Part shown: positions 11,335 through 22,812 of the stretch, one piece after another
How the letters are laid out: every line of letters begins with the position of its first letter
Numbering within the stretch: the stretch's first letter is position 1
NCBI RefSeq assembly: GCF_050948215.1
Contig: NC_135153.1
Span: 12,490,058 to 12,554,057 of the forward strand
Direction of reading: 5' to 3'
Length of the DNA: 64,000 nucleotides
Source of the DNA: Halictus rubicundus
Lineage: Eukaryota > Arthropoda > Insecta > Hymenoptera > Halictidae
Translations under genes and position numbers: made by a program
The notes under the pieces: generated by a model
Database searches by the model: none
The model's input: the letters and a program-made list of their open reading frames with translations, nothing else
What the model was told of the DNA's origin: nothing

Positions 11335-12040
11335 TGTCACACGGTGGAAGAGCGCTCCGGAGTGTCCCTGGGAGCAAAGCTGTTCAGCAAAAGTCACAGG
11401 AAACAGCACTGAAAGACTGTCTTTCGCCTCTGATAAGCACCAGACGAAAGATTTGTGCCTTCTGTGCGGAGTGGCGCGAGAGGGCGGGGCTTGTCTCGGA
11501 CCCAGTGCCCCACGGGGCAATCGGTGGTTATGTCTCTGCAAGACTGATCCTGCAAAATTAACTTTTGTCTAGGAGAACGTCTAAGTTCAAGCGAAAGAGT
11601 CTAGTAGGCGTGGCTTGGCTGCTCCCTCCCGAGGGAGCAAGGCCAGTGCCCCACGGGGCAGTCGGTGGACATGTTTATGCAAGGCTCGTCTCGCAAAATT
11701 GACTTTTCACTAAGAGAACGTTGTAAGTTAAAGCGAAAGAAAAGTCTGCTCGATTCGACAAATGAATAAAAAAAAATTTGTAAATACAGTAGGCGTGGCT
11801 TGGCTGCTCCCGCTCTCGAAGGAGCAAGGTCAATGAATGCCTGACAGAGTAACCCTTGACTATGTCTAATCGTAAGTTAAGCTTGTCAAAGCAAAAACAA
11901 AATCAGCTCAACTTGACGAATCACTTCCAGGTAAAAATTAAGGAATAAAACGAAAGTAGGCGTGGCCCCGGCGCTCTCGCTCTGGTCGGAGCATATCAAG
12001 AGCCCCACAGGGCAATTTTAAGCCACCCAACCCTCCTGAT
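11335..12040 (+). repeat. GGCGTGGC tandem array, cluster 2
   Basis: Clear units have cores at 11604, 11790 and 11957 (spacings 186 and 167). A diverged unit lies before them (GGGCGGGGCTTGTCTCGGA near 11481) and a possible remnant near 11363. The core here reads TAGGCGTGGCTTGGCTGCTCC. A CTCC/GGAG stem-loop follows (GCTCCCTCCCGAGGGAGC at 11620-11637), then the hairpin TGCCCCACGGGGCA at 11506-11519 and 11647-11660. Downstream, AAAATTGACTTTT and AAGAGAACGTTGTAAG correspond to parts of cluster 1. Two units carry GTAAGTTAA at the tail. The next core is preceded by AG, leaving 60-85 bp intron-like gaps. No protein frame is shared between units. Confidence 0.75.
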
Positions 12041-12370
12041 TCGAGGAGTCGTGTTCTCCAGCCAAACCGGAGTGCTCTACCGGCGTTAAATCGAGCCGCG
12101 ATCGGCAGTTTCGCTCGTTTTTCTCGCGTGGCATGCACATTACGTGTTTCCTGGTGGCGGCGAGTTTTCGAGAGGCAATCGGAGAGGGAAGTCTGATCGC
12201 GGCGACAACAACGCGAACCACCGAGTTTGTTGGCCGCGGCCGCCTCATTATTGCTTCCATTGTCGTCGTTAACGTCGCGGCATTGTGACGCAAATGGCCT
12301 GTGAATATTACGGTGTCCTTTCCCCGCAGCGGAGAAACGCGAAACGGCGACGGAAACCGGGGGAAAGAGA

Positions 12371-12372
<2 letters not shown>
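12041..12372. other. Non-coding stretch, no gene seen
   Basis: GC-balanced DNA between array cluster 2 and a microsatellite. Short frames on both strands, none recognisable. Confidence 0.5.

Positions 12373-12403
<31 letters not shown>
12373..12403. repeat. (GA)n microsatellite
   Basis: About 30 bases of pure GA repeat. Confidence 0.95.
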
Positions 12404-12406
<3 letters not shown>

Positions 12407-13400
12407 ACTTGCTCTTGCTAGTCGGCCAGTGGCAGGTTTACGACGATCGCCGAAATTCCGCGCGAGTATTGGAACTCTCCGGGATTTACGCGTTTCCGAC
12501 TTCCGGTACTCGCGACGGATTTACGGACGAGGGTTAGGCAACTCTTCGGACGTCTTTCCTGACGAGCCTCGTGTCTGGAGACCTCTTTGCCTTGAGGAAT
12601 CATTGATACGTGTCGATAGTCATTTTCTTTCAACCACTTTTTCTCTGGCAATTTTGACTCGTGGTGAAAATCAATTGAAAGACAAATCTTATTGAAAGTT
12701 AACTTTGCTACGAGGACACAGACAGATTGAAGTTGACTTGGTGCTGAAAGAGGGTACATAGGTCCAAATTTCGGAAAAAATGTTCTCTTCTACAAACCAA
12801 TCAGCAATGTACAGGCTGTCCTAATCTGGGTTGTCCTGTCTCACTCTAGCTTATTAGAGAATGCTGGTACAGTTGCGCGGAGAAAACAAGAACAAGTACA
12901 ATTTAATTAAAAAATATGCCTGGTTTTCACATCAATATCTTCGACTATGCATATACGTACGTGGTTCAGTGGCTGTAATTGGACTACCGGTGTTTGCTAG
13001 ACACCTATGGGTTAAGCAAGACAAGAATAATCTCCTTTAATGCGTAGAACATTGATTTACAATTCGAGGAGGGCAGAAATAAAATTCAGAAATTGATTGT
13101 TGTTCTGTTGATAGTGCTGTTCATCAAATTTTGACTGCACTCGCAGCGCGCAGATGTTCCCAAGAGTGACGTACCACAACCAGCACCTCCTGCGCCAAGT
13201 GAATCGCACCTTAAATTCCATTTCTCGAAAATCATCCTCAGTTATTATTCGTTGAACGGACATCGAAATCATTGACTGCAGATTTCAAGACAGCCCGCAC
13301 GGTTTCGGTGGCGGTCCTCGAGCAGGCGTGCCAACCGAATCAGCCAGCTGCCGTTCGAGGACCGCCATGCCCGAAAGAAAGAGGATCCCGCCGGCAGTGG
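12404..13400. other. Non-coding stretch, no gene seen
   Basis: Mixed composition, AT-richer from 12600 to 13270. Only frames under 140 codons without recognisable domains. No repeat family assigned. Confidence 0.5.
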
Positions 13401-13404
13401 AGAC

Positions 13405-13505
13405 CGGTCAAGATGAAAACATAAAATGATTTTCGCCCGGGGGTCATTAATTGTCGCGGTCTCGAACACTTGGCGGCTCGGTCGAGCCCGGTTTTTGTCG
13501 TTTAA
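13405..13505 (+). other. Duplicated non-coding element, copy 2
   Basis: Contains CAAGATGAAAACATAAAATG, then GGTCATTAATTGTCGCGG, then CGGTTTTTGTCGTTTA, in the same order and similar spacing as at 9310-9430. Both copies are on the same strand, about 4.1 kb apart. Confidence 0.5.
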
Positions 13506-13509
13506 CCAG

Positions 13510-13580
13510 CCTCGCCTCGTCTTACCTTGTCTCGTCTCGTCTCGTCTCGCCTCGTCTTGCCTCGCCTCGCCTCGCCTCGC
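13510..13580. repeat. CTCGT/CTCGC pentanucleotide repeat
   Basis: About 14 tandem copies of a five-base unit, CTCGT or CTCGC with a few CTTGC or CTTAC variants. It produces repetitive Ser-Arg and Arg-Arg frames that are not genes. Confidence 0.93.
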
Positions 13581-14253
13581 CACGACCGTGGAGAGACGGC
13601 CATCTTTGCGAACGGCCACCGGCCCGATGGAACACAATGGACGATCCAGGCCGGTGCACCGTTGCATCCACACGTATGCAGCACCGCCGCGCCGGTAGGT
13701 ACATACGTGTGCGCGAACGCGCCGTACACGCTCCTCTCCGGTGCAGTCTAATTGATGCTGAGAGAGCGGCCCACACGCACCGAGTCAATCTTCCTTCGTT
13801 CGGACGTTTTGCCGCCTCTTTTCCGCCCCCTGACCCCTTCGCCCCCCTCCCTTTCAGAACCCGATCGAGATCTCCCCGTTCCTTCGCTCCTAAGGATCTC
13901 CGATAGATCCTCCATGGGTGCGAGCACGTCGAACCCCTGTCCGAATTATTCTTCAACTAATTTTCCTTAGCCAACACGCGTGTTTCCACAGACACAACGT
14001 CGAGGCAGATGAACAGTTTAAACAAAGTCTGTTGGCACTTCGCTGATCGACGATTGCTAGCCAAAACCAGCTCCAATATTTAAGCTGGTTGAAAAATACG
14101 CAGGTATGATATTTATCAATCACTCTATATCATCCTCTAATCGCTATAATCGTAAAATAGATCGTAGAGTACGGGCTTAATTTTCGGATTCTGAAACTGA
14201 CTGCTCGCGTCTGACATTCTGCTTATTGTGTTCGATATTTAGCTATTAGAGAG
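13581..14253. other. Non-coding stretch, no gene seen
   Basis: The GC-rich left half (13600-13930) gives long overlapping frames on both strands without domains; the right half is AT-rich. Nothing supported. Confidence 0.5.
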
Positions 14254-14461
14254 TACAGTGATTTCTCTATATATGTCGCCATGGCCTGGATGATACACGT
14301 CGCGGAATTATCCCCACTACCGCGGAGTATACGCCGTGAGGGGCCACGAAGATCGAGGGCTTCGGACGCCGAGGAGTGTAACATAACACGAGTATGTCTC
14401 CTGGACGATACACGACGCTGACAAGACCCGTGTTGTTGACATACATCGAGAATTCACTGTA
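14254..14461 (+). mobile_element. TA-flanked MITE with CAGTGATTTCTC ends, copy 1
   Basis: A 204-bp element (14256-14459) between TA dinucleotides. The left end is CAGTGATTTCTCTATATATG; the right end, reverse-complemented, is CAGTGAATTCTCGATGTATG. The interior has ATTATCCCCACTACCGCGG and GACGCCGAGGAGTGTAA blocks shared with five other copies. It has no coding capacity. TA target and CAGT start suggest a pogo/Tc1-mariner-type non-autonomous element. Confidence 0.85.
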
Positions 14462-16552
14462 CGTGGGCGTACTGATCATACAGTAGAGAGTTATAGGAAA
14501 TCGTGCTGTAGGAATTCTCGCTATGCGGGAGTCTATTGTGTCAAAAATGCTGCAGTTTGCAATAGCAGAAAAATTCAAAGTACTGCTGAAGTTATTAACG
14601 AAGTTGCTCCTGTTGCCTGCAACGGATGCAGGAAATTTTTATTTTGTATAAACAGCAGTCTACTAATTCTTGCAACCCAAAAGTAAATGTAGCAAGAGGT
14701 AAATTTTGAGGTACTGTAGTCTGAAGCTTAGTTTTCTGATCTCCTGATGCCAAAATCTGTGGAAATCGAAGCTGCCCGAAATCCGTCGCTTCTCGGACGG
14801 TTTCGAACGAGCGGGGATTACAATCCCGGTTGGCAGAGTCCGCGATTAATGTCCCGCATCGATCACCGGGGGCGAAAAACGAGCGCGAGAGGCGTGTCAC
14901 GGTGTTGCGCGTTCGCTATGAATAATAGAGCGTGTCGTTATTTAAATCGGCTCGCCGGCTGCTCGCGCCGTTAATAAGAAACGGAGGTGTGCGCCGCGGC
15001 GCGACGTGATTCGCCGGTTTGTTTCAGGCCGGTTGTTCCGCGGCCGGCCGACGTGTAAATTGCGAATATCTGCGCCGGCTGGATGCTGATGATAATATGA
15101 ACGACCACGAGATAATCGAACACGCGATGCCGCTGACGCTGGCGAATAAATTATCCGGCTCCGAGTAAATTGTCGCCGTCGCGTTGCGTCGCGGGAACAG
15201 GTTCGGAGCAGGAGTCCTCCATTTTGTCTGTTGGGCCCAGAGATTGGATCCAACCATTCGGCACAGGGATTGGACACGGTTGCGTATATGAGGCCCGGGG
15301 ATTGGGCACAGTTGTCTTATTTGAGGCCCAATTTTCGACACTGGATTAAAATCACTATTTTCCAGCTTGAACATTACCGATTCGGGTGCCCGAGAAATTG
15401 GCTGTAACTTCGATAATTGTCGATATTTCTCGATGGAAAAATTACTAGGGGTGCCTGAAAGTGTGGCCTTTCGAACTCAGGAAGATTCATGCTAAAAGGA
15501 TTGCTAGTTTCGTAGAGAAAAATTCGCAAAGTTAACGTTCTTCTCTGTGCGAAGATGAGACTGTCTCGAATCCTGACAAAACTCCGTACTTCCACGAATG
15601 TGTCGCAACGAAGGCGAATTTGTTAAGTTTGTATAATTAATCCTGAAGCTTTGTAGTAGGTTTTCTTCAGCGTAACCCTGCTGTGGTCCTCACGATACAA
15701 GAGTGCAACCTTTAGGGTGCTCTTTTCGCGAGATTCGACGTTTCTCGCCTGGTTTCGAGAATTCGGGTGAAAAGTGCAGTGGAAACGAAGTGCTGCCAGG
15801 CGTCGGGACGCTAGACGGACTCGGTGGGCAGTCGCACGCTCGCGAACCGAGCCGTGCAGAGCCGTGACAAGCGGTCACGCGAGTTCCTCTGGCCGCGAGC
15901 GAGCGGGTCTCGCGCGGCTGCTCCCAAATTGCCCGAAATTATTGGCTTCTCTTGTTTTCCCGTCATACACGCCGCATGCTTCGTCGTTCCATGTCATTTC
16001 TAGCTGTCCCCGTGACGCGTCGCGGCTCCCACCCGCTTTTTCCTCCTCCACCGGGACCTTTGTGTCCGCTCGCGTCGCCTCTTCATGTACGCCCGGTTCC
16101 CGCGCGCTCTTTTTCCTCGCGAACACGATACCTCTCGCCCCCAACCCCCCGCGGGTTCGCTGAACCTTCCGCTATCCGTTTTTCTAGGAGCTTCGGCTCC
16201 GTTTCCGACGACCGCCGTCCTCTCGTTAACACGTCCGACGCGAAATTGTCAGCGGCTCCATAGCAATTCGCAGAATTCACTTCGTCGTTGTGCAATTGAA
16301 GAGCTCACGGCAACAAACGGTCAGCTCGATTTATAAATGACCGCTCACTTAGAGTTTTTAATTTTTCGGGGCAACAAACAGTCACAAACGTCTCATGATA
16401 TAGCCGTTTGTTGCACCGAACTGTCGGAAAAATTTATTCTTCTACCCTTTTGCCCTGAGCTCTTCAATTGCACTGTAGAACCAGCCCTGAGAAGCTTTTG
16501 TGGGTCAAGCCGACACACGAGTGACAATTTAAATGAAGCATATTGACGAGTG
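14462..16552. other. Non-coding stretch, no gene seen
   Basis: AT-rich up to 14750, then GC-rich 14750-15220 and 15780-16200. A degenerate GCAGTCTACTAATTCTTGCA at 14663-14682 resembles an end of the GACTGCGGA MITE family. Frames up to 129 codons on both strands have no recognisable domains. Confidence 0.5.
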
Positions 16553-16580
16553 GACTGAGGATTTTTTATGGAAAATAGAA
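16553..16580 (+). repeat. Isolated end of the GACTGCGGA MITE family
   Basis: GACTGAGGATTTTTTATGGA matches the left end at 9781, but no partner end was found within the next 300 bases. It is probably a decayed copy. Confidence 0.35.
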
Positions 16581-17322
16581 ATTGTCCTAGCGAATTGCAA
16601 GAAACGAGAAATGTCCTTGTGAGAAGAAGAGAGACAGAGAGTAGTACGGAGAGAAAAAGAGAGAAAGAGAGATAGAGTGACCGCGCCGCCATGATCGGCA
16701 CGGACGCGTCGCTCGGCGGCCCCGCGCGACCATTTAAACAATCACCGATGCATTATTCACCGCGTGCATGCATTTCGTCGCGCACCACGGTGAAAAATCG
16801 ATCGGTCGCAGCGTACGCGCAGGTGTGCCGGTCCACAATCGTGCCGCGATCGCGATCGGTCTCGTTTATCGACGAAAACTCGACCGGTTTTGGCCGCGGG
16901 ATGCTGCGGCTCTCGGCAATCTCCTTTCGCGACGATGGCCGCGAGTGATCTACGATTTTTCACGGGATCGACGGGGCCGGATTCGGGACGGGGTTGCGCA
17001 AATCGCCGACGAAACCGGCAGCGAACACTCTTGTCCAGTCGATCCGCGTGCCGCGTAGATCACCAGGATCGACGTGCACGTTCGTCGGCGCGTCGATCCG
17101 ATTGTGTCACCGATCGAGCGCCGATGCACCGGTGCAACAGCATTCTTTCGGACCGAATAAAAAGAAGAAGCGTCCAGAAAACGGCGACAACGGAATACGA
17201 ACGATTAGTATCGCGATTTTAACGCGTTCGCGGCAAACAATTACACGGTTCTGCGAAAGTTTGTCTTGCGGCAAGGTGGGGGGCTTGTGTTCTTTAATTT
17301 TTGTATGCAAGCTGCAAATGCA
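16581..17322. other. Non-coding stretch, no gene seen
   Basis: An interrupted GA-rich run at 16624-16678 is followed by CpG-rich DNA (16680-17200). No recognisable gene. Confidence 0.5.
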
Positions 17323-17536
17323 TTAACACTAACTGCATTTATTTCGCTGTTTGCCTTCTTTTTTAAATGCAACGTACCTCGTTTATGAAATATTGAAACA
17401 ATTTAGTAGAAGAGAGTCAGAGATAAAGTACTGTGGCCTTAGACAAGAAACTGTATAAAGTTAATTTAATGGTTTTCAAGTACACTGTGAGATGGTAGAC
17501 GTTACATATCCGTCACTGTGGTAGTAAACGTGTTAA
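17323..17536 (-). mobile_element. TTAA-flanked MITE, CACGTT type
   Basis: TTAA at 17323-17326 and 17533-17536 flanks 206 bp. The right end, reverse-complemented, is CACGTTTACTACCACAGTGA; the left starts CACTAACTGCATTTA. It is AT-rich inside and non-coding. The right end resembles the start of the element at 40886 (CACGTTGACTGCC), so the two may be one family in opposite orientation. Confidence 0.5.
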
Positions 17537-20328
17537 AATGTCAACGAGCCTGTTGGAAGTTTTCGAAAATCAATTTTTGTCTTCCTCAACTTACAAATGC
17601 TTTGTAAATCAAGAAGATTCTTACCTGGAACAAGTAATTCTAATTTCTACCTTCCTGGACAAATCGGGCAGTTCTTCTAGTAAAATTGTATCCGCTTGCT
17701 GCAGGTGTCCATATTTTTATACATTGCTGATGCTCTGCCGCAAAGAATAATTAATTTTCGTCATCCAACCTCACCTGGTCCAGTACGGTTTTCAATTTCT
17801 CTCGCAGGAATTTATTTCATTTCCTCTGAATAAACTTTGTTGAATGGTGCTTCCGTCGATGCAAATTTCTGTCAAATCGAGTTCGAAGCAGCGTCGTCCA
17901 CGAATCTGTTCCTACAGGTACGGAACAGAACGATCTCAAGGAGAATTCGAGTATAGTCCAGTGAAATCGAGGATTACGTGCGCCGTATGGTCTCGATCGT
18001 CGAATACCCGGACAATAGCGTTTCAACAGCTTGGCGTTGCCGGCGAACGGTGTTATTTGCTGTCGGCACCGTTCGATAATAAATAACAACCATCCGCGAG
18101 GGGGGCCTCCGCATCCTGGCCGAGCGCGATGAGTATAATAGAGTGAATGTACCAGTAAGTGACCAGTTGCGAGTAAGATCATGCTACAATTACTTGGAAC
18201 TTGTTGCCTGGTAGTATAATTAAACAAACAACGATTCTTACATTCTACTCCGAAAGGCGAGGAGCTTGCACCATCAATTGGGAGCTACCAGGGATCTCAA
18301 GCTCGAGTTTCGGTCACTATCGAGCACCCTAAGCATCAAAATCCAAAAGATAAGTAATAATAATTTGGATCATGGACTGGAAGCCTTGAGAAACGAAAGC
18401 TAAAAGCAACGCTAAGCTAAGCCAAGCAACGCTACGCCGCTAATGATACGATTAGCTAAGCTTTTTGCTAATGTCCTCCACTTCTACATACCCTCAGCCC
18501 CCAAAATCCAAATCACAACAACGACTTATGTCACGAGTTAAAAGCTTCCTAAATCTTCAAAGTTTGAAAGGCAAGCACACATCACCTGCTAGAGTCTACC
18601 AGGACCTTGCGTCGTCACACTCCAATCCTCAAAAAATGGAGTCAGTTTTGAAAAAGGGAGTTTCAGAGAGCAACCGGAGGACCAACAGATGACCTGTGAA
18701 AATTCCTCGGTCTAGGGAATTGGAAAATTCCCCAGCAAAGTCGATAACTCTGATCGAGGCCCTTGGGGGCCGAGAAGCCGTCGAAGGGGCACGGCCGAGT
18801 CTCGTGGGTGGCCACTATGATTTCTTCAGGGCTATCTGCCGATCTCAATAGCCGAGTAATTCTGTTCTCCGCGACTCTCTCTCTCCCTCTCTCTCACTCT
18901 TTCTTCCCGGTCTCCCCAAGTTTCTCCGTCCCCGTGTCCCCCCGGACGGGCCCAGGCGCATTCTGACACCTACGACTGGCCATGAGACACGGCCAGGCAA
19001 AAAGTCTTGAAAGAAGGGAAGCCCGGGTCCGGTTCCCGCTGGTTAGGCCTCCCGTCGGCCGTGGAGCCAACCAGAAACCAGAAGAACCACTCTGAAACAC
19101 TCGGCTAGCCACACCTCTGCGAGGCTGCCACGATTCCTCCTCGCTCCCTCGTGTTCCCACCTTCGTCCAGGCCTGTTCCCGCCCCCCTTCGCATTTTTTG
19201 GTGCCCCCGCGACGAGAGCTGGAGCCCTCTGCTGGCGATCTACAGGAGATCAACCTCGTCTCTCCCCTCGCGAACACGGGAACACGATTTCTGGCAGTGT
19301 CTTCCACAAGCCGATTTTCGACCGAACCGAGATTTTCTTCAGGAAAGATTTTGCTTAGAAAAATCTACGACAGACAGTTCTTCCCAGTCGTTTACCCCGA
19401 AGGGGTGAAAACAGCCCCTAGATGCAGGGGTTAGAAACGTTCCTTTCGAGGTACTTCAGTAAGCACAGGGTCTGTGAAACTTTGTTGTACAGTTTGCGTG
19501 GTAATTTGTCCCACTGAAGAATTCTTTAAAATTCGAGTAATCTATTTAATGAAATGAAACTTGAAGAGTTGTGTGGTACCTACCGAGTACTCGTTCAACC
19601 GGCTTGCATTTTGCAGATTCTAACCATGTGTGGTATATTGAACAGTATTAGAGCAAACATTCATTTTCAAATCTGAGCAAATAATTTCGTGAACATAACA
19701 ACATTGAAAGCAGCACAACAATATTCTTAGATTTTTCTAATCTTTTACTGTTTTTGTATTTAACCCATTTCTTCATAAATGCACACAAATCTGCAGTCTA
19801 GTAATTCTTAGATGATAAAGAGCAAAAATTTAAAGACATGTGTATCCCCTGTGAATCCACCTGATTCCTAGGAAGGTTTTGAGAAATCTATGGAAACATA
19901 CCTGAAGAGGAATTGGACCATTAATAATGGTTCATCCATTCATTTTAATACAGTAGTGTGACAAATCTGAAAGCTTATTACTCGTGTTATTCACTTAAGG
20001 ATCAGATGGAAAATCGGCGATCGTCGCTATAGGATTTCGATCTCCCCTAACCGACCAGCCACAGAAGACATTTTAGGTATTCGTCGTGCAGTTTCGTACT
20101 CGTTACGGTCTATTGAACGTCGAGCAGCATAGAAAATTGCGATCGTCGCGCCGGGCGCATTCGCTGGAAATTCGATCGGCTGGCACCGGATCTTGGCTGA
20201 GAATTAGGAAACTTGGCATCGATCTCTTGCGACACTACGCAAATGCTCGAGATCCTGGAATTGTTTCTGCGAACAATTGCAGAAATAGCTGCTCCTCAAG
20301 AAAATCACTTTTCACCAAACAATGCCTA
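17537..20328. other. Non-coding stretch, no gene seen
   Basis: Mostly mixed or AT-rich. A lone GACTGCGGA-type MITE end, AATGCACACAAATCTGCAGT, lies at 19778-19797 without a clear partner. A CT-rich patch spans 18877-18902. No coding region, RNA gene or complete element supported. Confidence 0.5.
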
Positions 20329-20512
20329 GACTGCGGACCTCTGTGCAAAATAACAACTTTCTTCGTCAATTACAAGACACAAAAACCATACAAAAATTTT
20401 TGTTCCATCATTAACAATTTTAACAAATCGAAAATAACGATCATAAATTGTCTTAATGCTTTCACTGTTTCAAATTACTCATTTGTATCATAAATGCCCA
20501 AAATCCGCACTG
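20329..20512. mobile_element. GACTGCGGA-type MITE, copy 2
   Basis: The left end is GACTGCGGACCTCTGTGCAA. The right end ATGCCCAAAATCCGCACTGT is, reverse-complemented, a decayed match to it. About 180 bp, AT-rich inside and non-coding. Confidence 0.45.
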
Positions 20513-21149
20513 TGATATTAACTGTTGTCGAACGTCCGAGTTGACGTCTCTGCTAGGACGACAAGAATTTACGTTAAAAATGAGTCTTTCAAATGCTTCA
20601 AATACACATTTTGATGATTCTTAAAACTGTAGAGAGAAGTTTCTATAAAGAATCAATTCTAAACAGAATAATGACGTCCACGCGCGTACATCCAGTGCAA
20701 CAAAAAATGACATAACTCGAGGACTGTCCTGACACTCCCCGAAGATTGCATATTTCAAGAAATTGCTGATTGTTCGGTGCAAGAAGCGGCCAACTTGCAG
20801 CCCTCTTTGTTTTTTGCCAATTTTGCGCAGTAAAAGGTTGGAATTTTTTTTCTGTTCGAAGGGTAATTTTCCTCGGCGGTTGTCCGGAATAGTGATTCTC
20901 GCGACATTCTCGTCAGCCAATTAAAGCTCGCCGCGCGACTTTCCGTACACGCGAAAACAATCGCTTGTTGATCAGCGCTGGAAGCGTAAGGCCGGTTTTG
21001 TCGCGCGGGAATGCCGTTCCGCGTCAAAGACGGAATATCGTTGCACAGGTGGTCGTGTAATATTCTAATTAGCAAACGTTCTAATTATCCGGTTCGCGTT
21101 TCGCACCGATAATTACGAGCTACGCGGGCTGAGGCAGTCGCAGCAACGA

Positions 21150-21150
<1 letters not shown>
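20513..21150. other. Non-coding stretch, no gene seen
   Basis: No gene or complete repeat recognised. Frames of about 100 codons on the minus strand carry no known domain. Confidence 0.5.

Positions 21151-21213
<63 letters not shown>
21151..21213. repeat. Long (GA)n microsatellite
   Basis: Roughly 60 bases of GA repeat, one of the longest in the window. Confidence 0.97.
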
Positions 21214-21214
<1 letters not shown>

Positions 21215-22775
21215 GGAGAAAGGGAGAGGGAGAGAAGTTTCCAAGTTTGCGCGATTGCGCGCGACAGAATCGTCTCCGGGATCAAACGCGTTCGTTCCGC
21301 CGGAAGTATAATAATGTCGATGCCCCTCCCCCGCGCAGACGTTCACCGTCTAATAAGTGCCCGGCTGTTTGTACTCGTTGCTTTTGTCGCGAACCAGTTC
21401 GTTAGGAATCAGCCCTCCTTGCCTGCCAGCCACGCAAGCTCGCTTTGTTCCGGTTTGATGCAGTTTGGATTCGTTTGGAGACGTTAATATTACTGGTATC
21501 GCACCAAATTAAACGAACAATTTCCTAAACGCAGGAACTGAAAAATATCACACGCGAAAATCACCGTTCTACAGCCTCGGAAATTTGAAAAACGTGTGAT
21601 CATTTTATATTCCGAAATTTTATATTTTATATTTCGAAGGAATCTGTATTTCGTAAATTATGACATTCCAACAGCATTTTATAGATTAAGCAAACACACA
21701 GAGTTAACAAAAAAAGAACTAACGTTGTACAACACTAAAATACATTATTTTATTATTGTATATACATACAGCCTTCGACTAAATCAAAATTCTCAAAGAA
21801 AAAAAATTGCATTCAGCTGCGCTCCCTATTTGCTAGTGTCTCGCAGAAACGGTAAAACGAGTGACTGGTAAGAACAGGAATTTTCTAAGCCTGAATGATC
21901 TCAGCCTGCTCGCAGCACCAGGTCGTGCGAGCGAATAGAACGGCCCTAATAGACCAATCGAGATGCTAATTGACAGTTGCGAATTTTTTCGGAGCCGGCT
22001 AGGGCGATTCATAGTTAAGATGCTAAAACGGATTTGCGTGGTTGCGAGCTTCGTAAGCCGATTGCCAGGGAGATAGTATCGGCGATTAGGTGCAAAGTGT
22101 TCGAAGATAATCGGAGGGTTTCGGTGTCGGCGACGTCGTCGGCGGTGTGTCGCCGGTGGCAAGAAAGACAAAGAAATGAAAACGAACGGAAGCGGCCGTG
22201 AGCAGAGAGAGGGAGAGAGAGAGAGAGAGATAAGCGAAAAAAAGCAGATGAGCAATCGGCGGTGGTGCGCGTGCGTCGATTCGAAAGCGCGTTGAATATG
22301 CGAACGCGATACTGTTCCTGTCGGCCGCCGGTCTGCGGGCTGCCTCGAAACTGACGAAAAACTCGTCCCCGTGTGGTCGTTATCTTGCAATTTTTTTTCG
22401 CATTAATTAGTAATTATAGAGTGACTTAATTAGCCCCGGGGCTCGCGACTTAATTAAAAGCGAGCCGTGCCGTTTACCATTTACTGACACCGACGCTCGA
22501 CCCAATAAGTGGGGCCCCGGCGTTTCCGGTGTGTCGACGCTGTCAAATTCTTCTTCACGATGTAAATTTCTTTTTATTTTTCGCTCCCCTCCTTTTGTCT
22601 TTATCTTCCCCCCTCCCCCCTGTCTTGTTGTTGCCGTCAACTCTTTTCGCGTTCGTCTTCGTTTTGGAAAAGGGGCGAGATTCAAATCCGAGCAGAGATT
22701 CAGCAAGATAGTCGCGGAATAGCCGTCGGAGCTGCAAATGGCTTCCGGCTTTTTTCGACGGCAAGCTCCGAAGCC

Positions 22776-22779
<4 letters not shown>
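21214..22779. other. Non-coding stretch with a short GA tract
   Basis: Contains an AT-rich block (21480-21830) and a (GA)n tract near 22205-22230. Minus-strand frames up to 185 codons derive from Ser/Leu-rich low-complexity sequence and resemble nothing known. Confidence 0.5.

Positions 22780-22811
<32 letters not shown>
22780..22811. repeat. (GA)n microsatellite
   Basis: About 32 bases of pure GA repeat. Confidence 0.95.
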
Positions 22812-22812
<1 letters not shown>

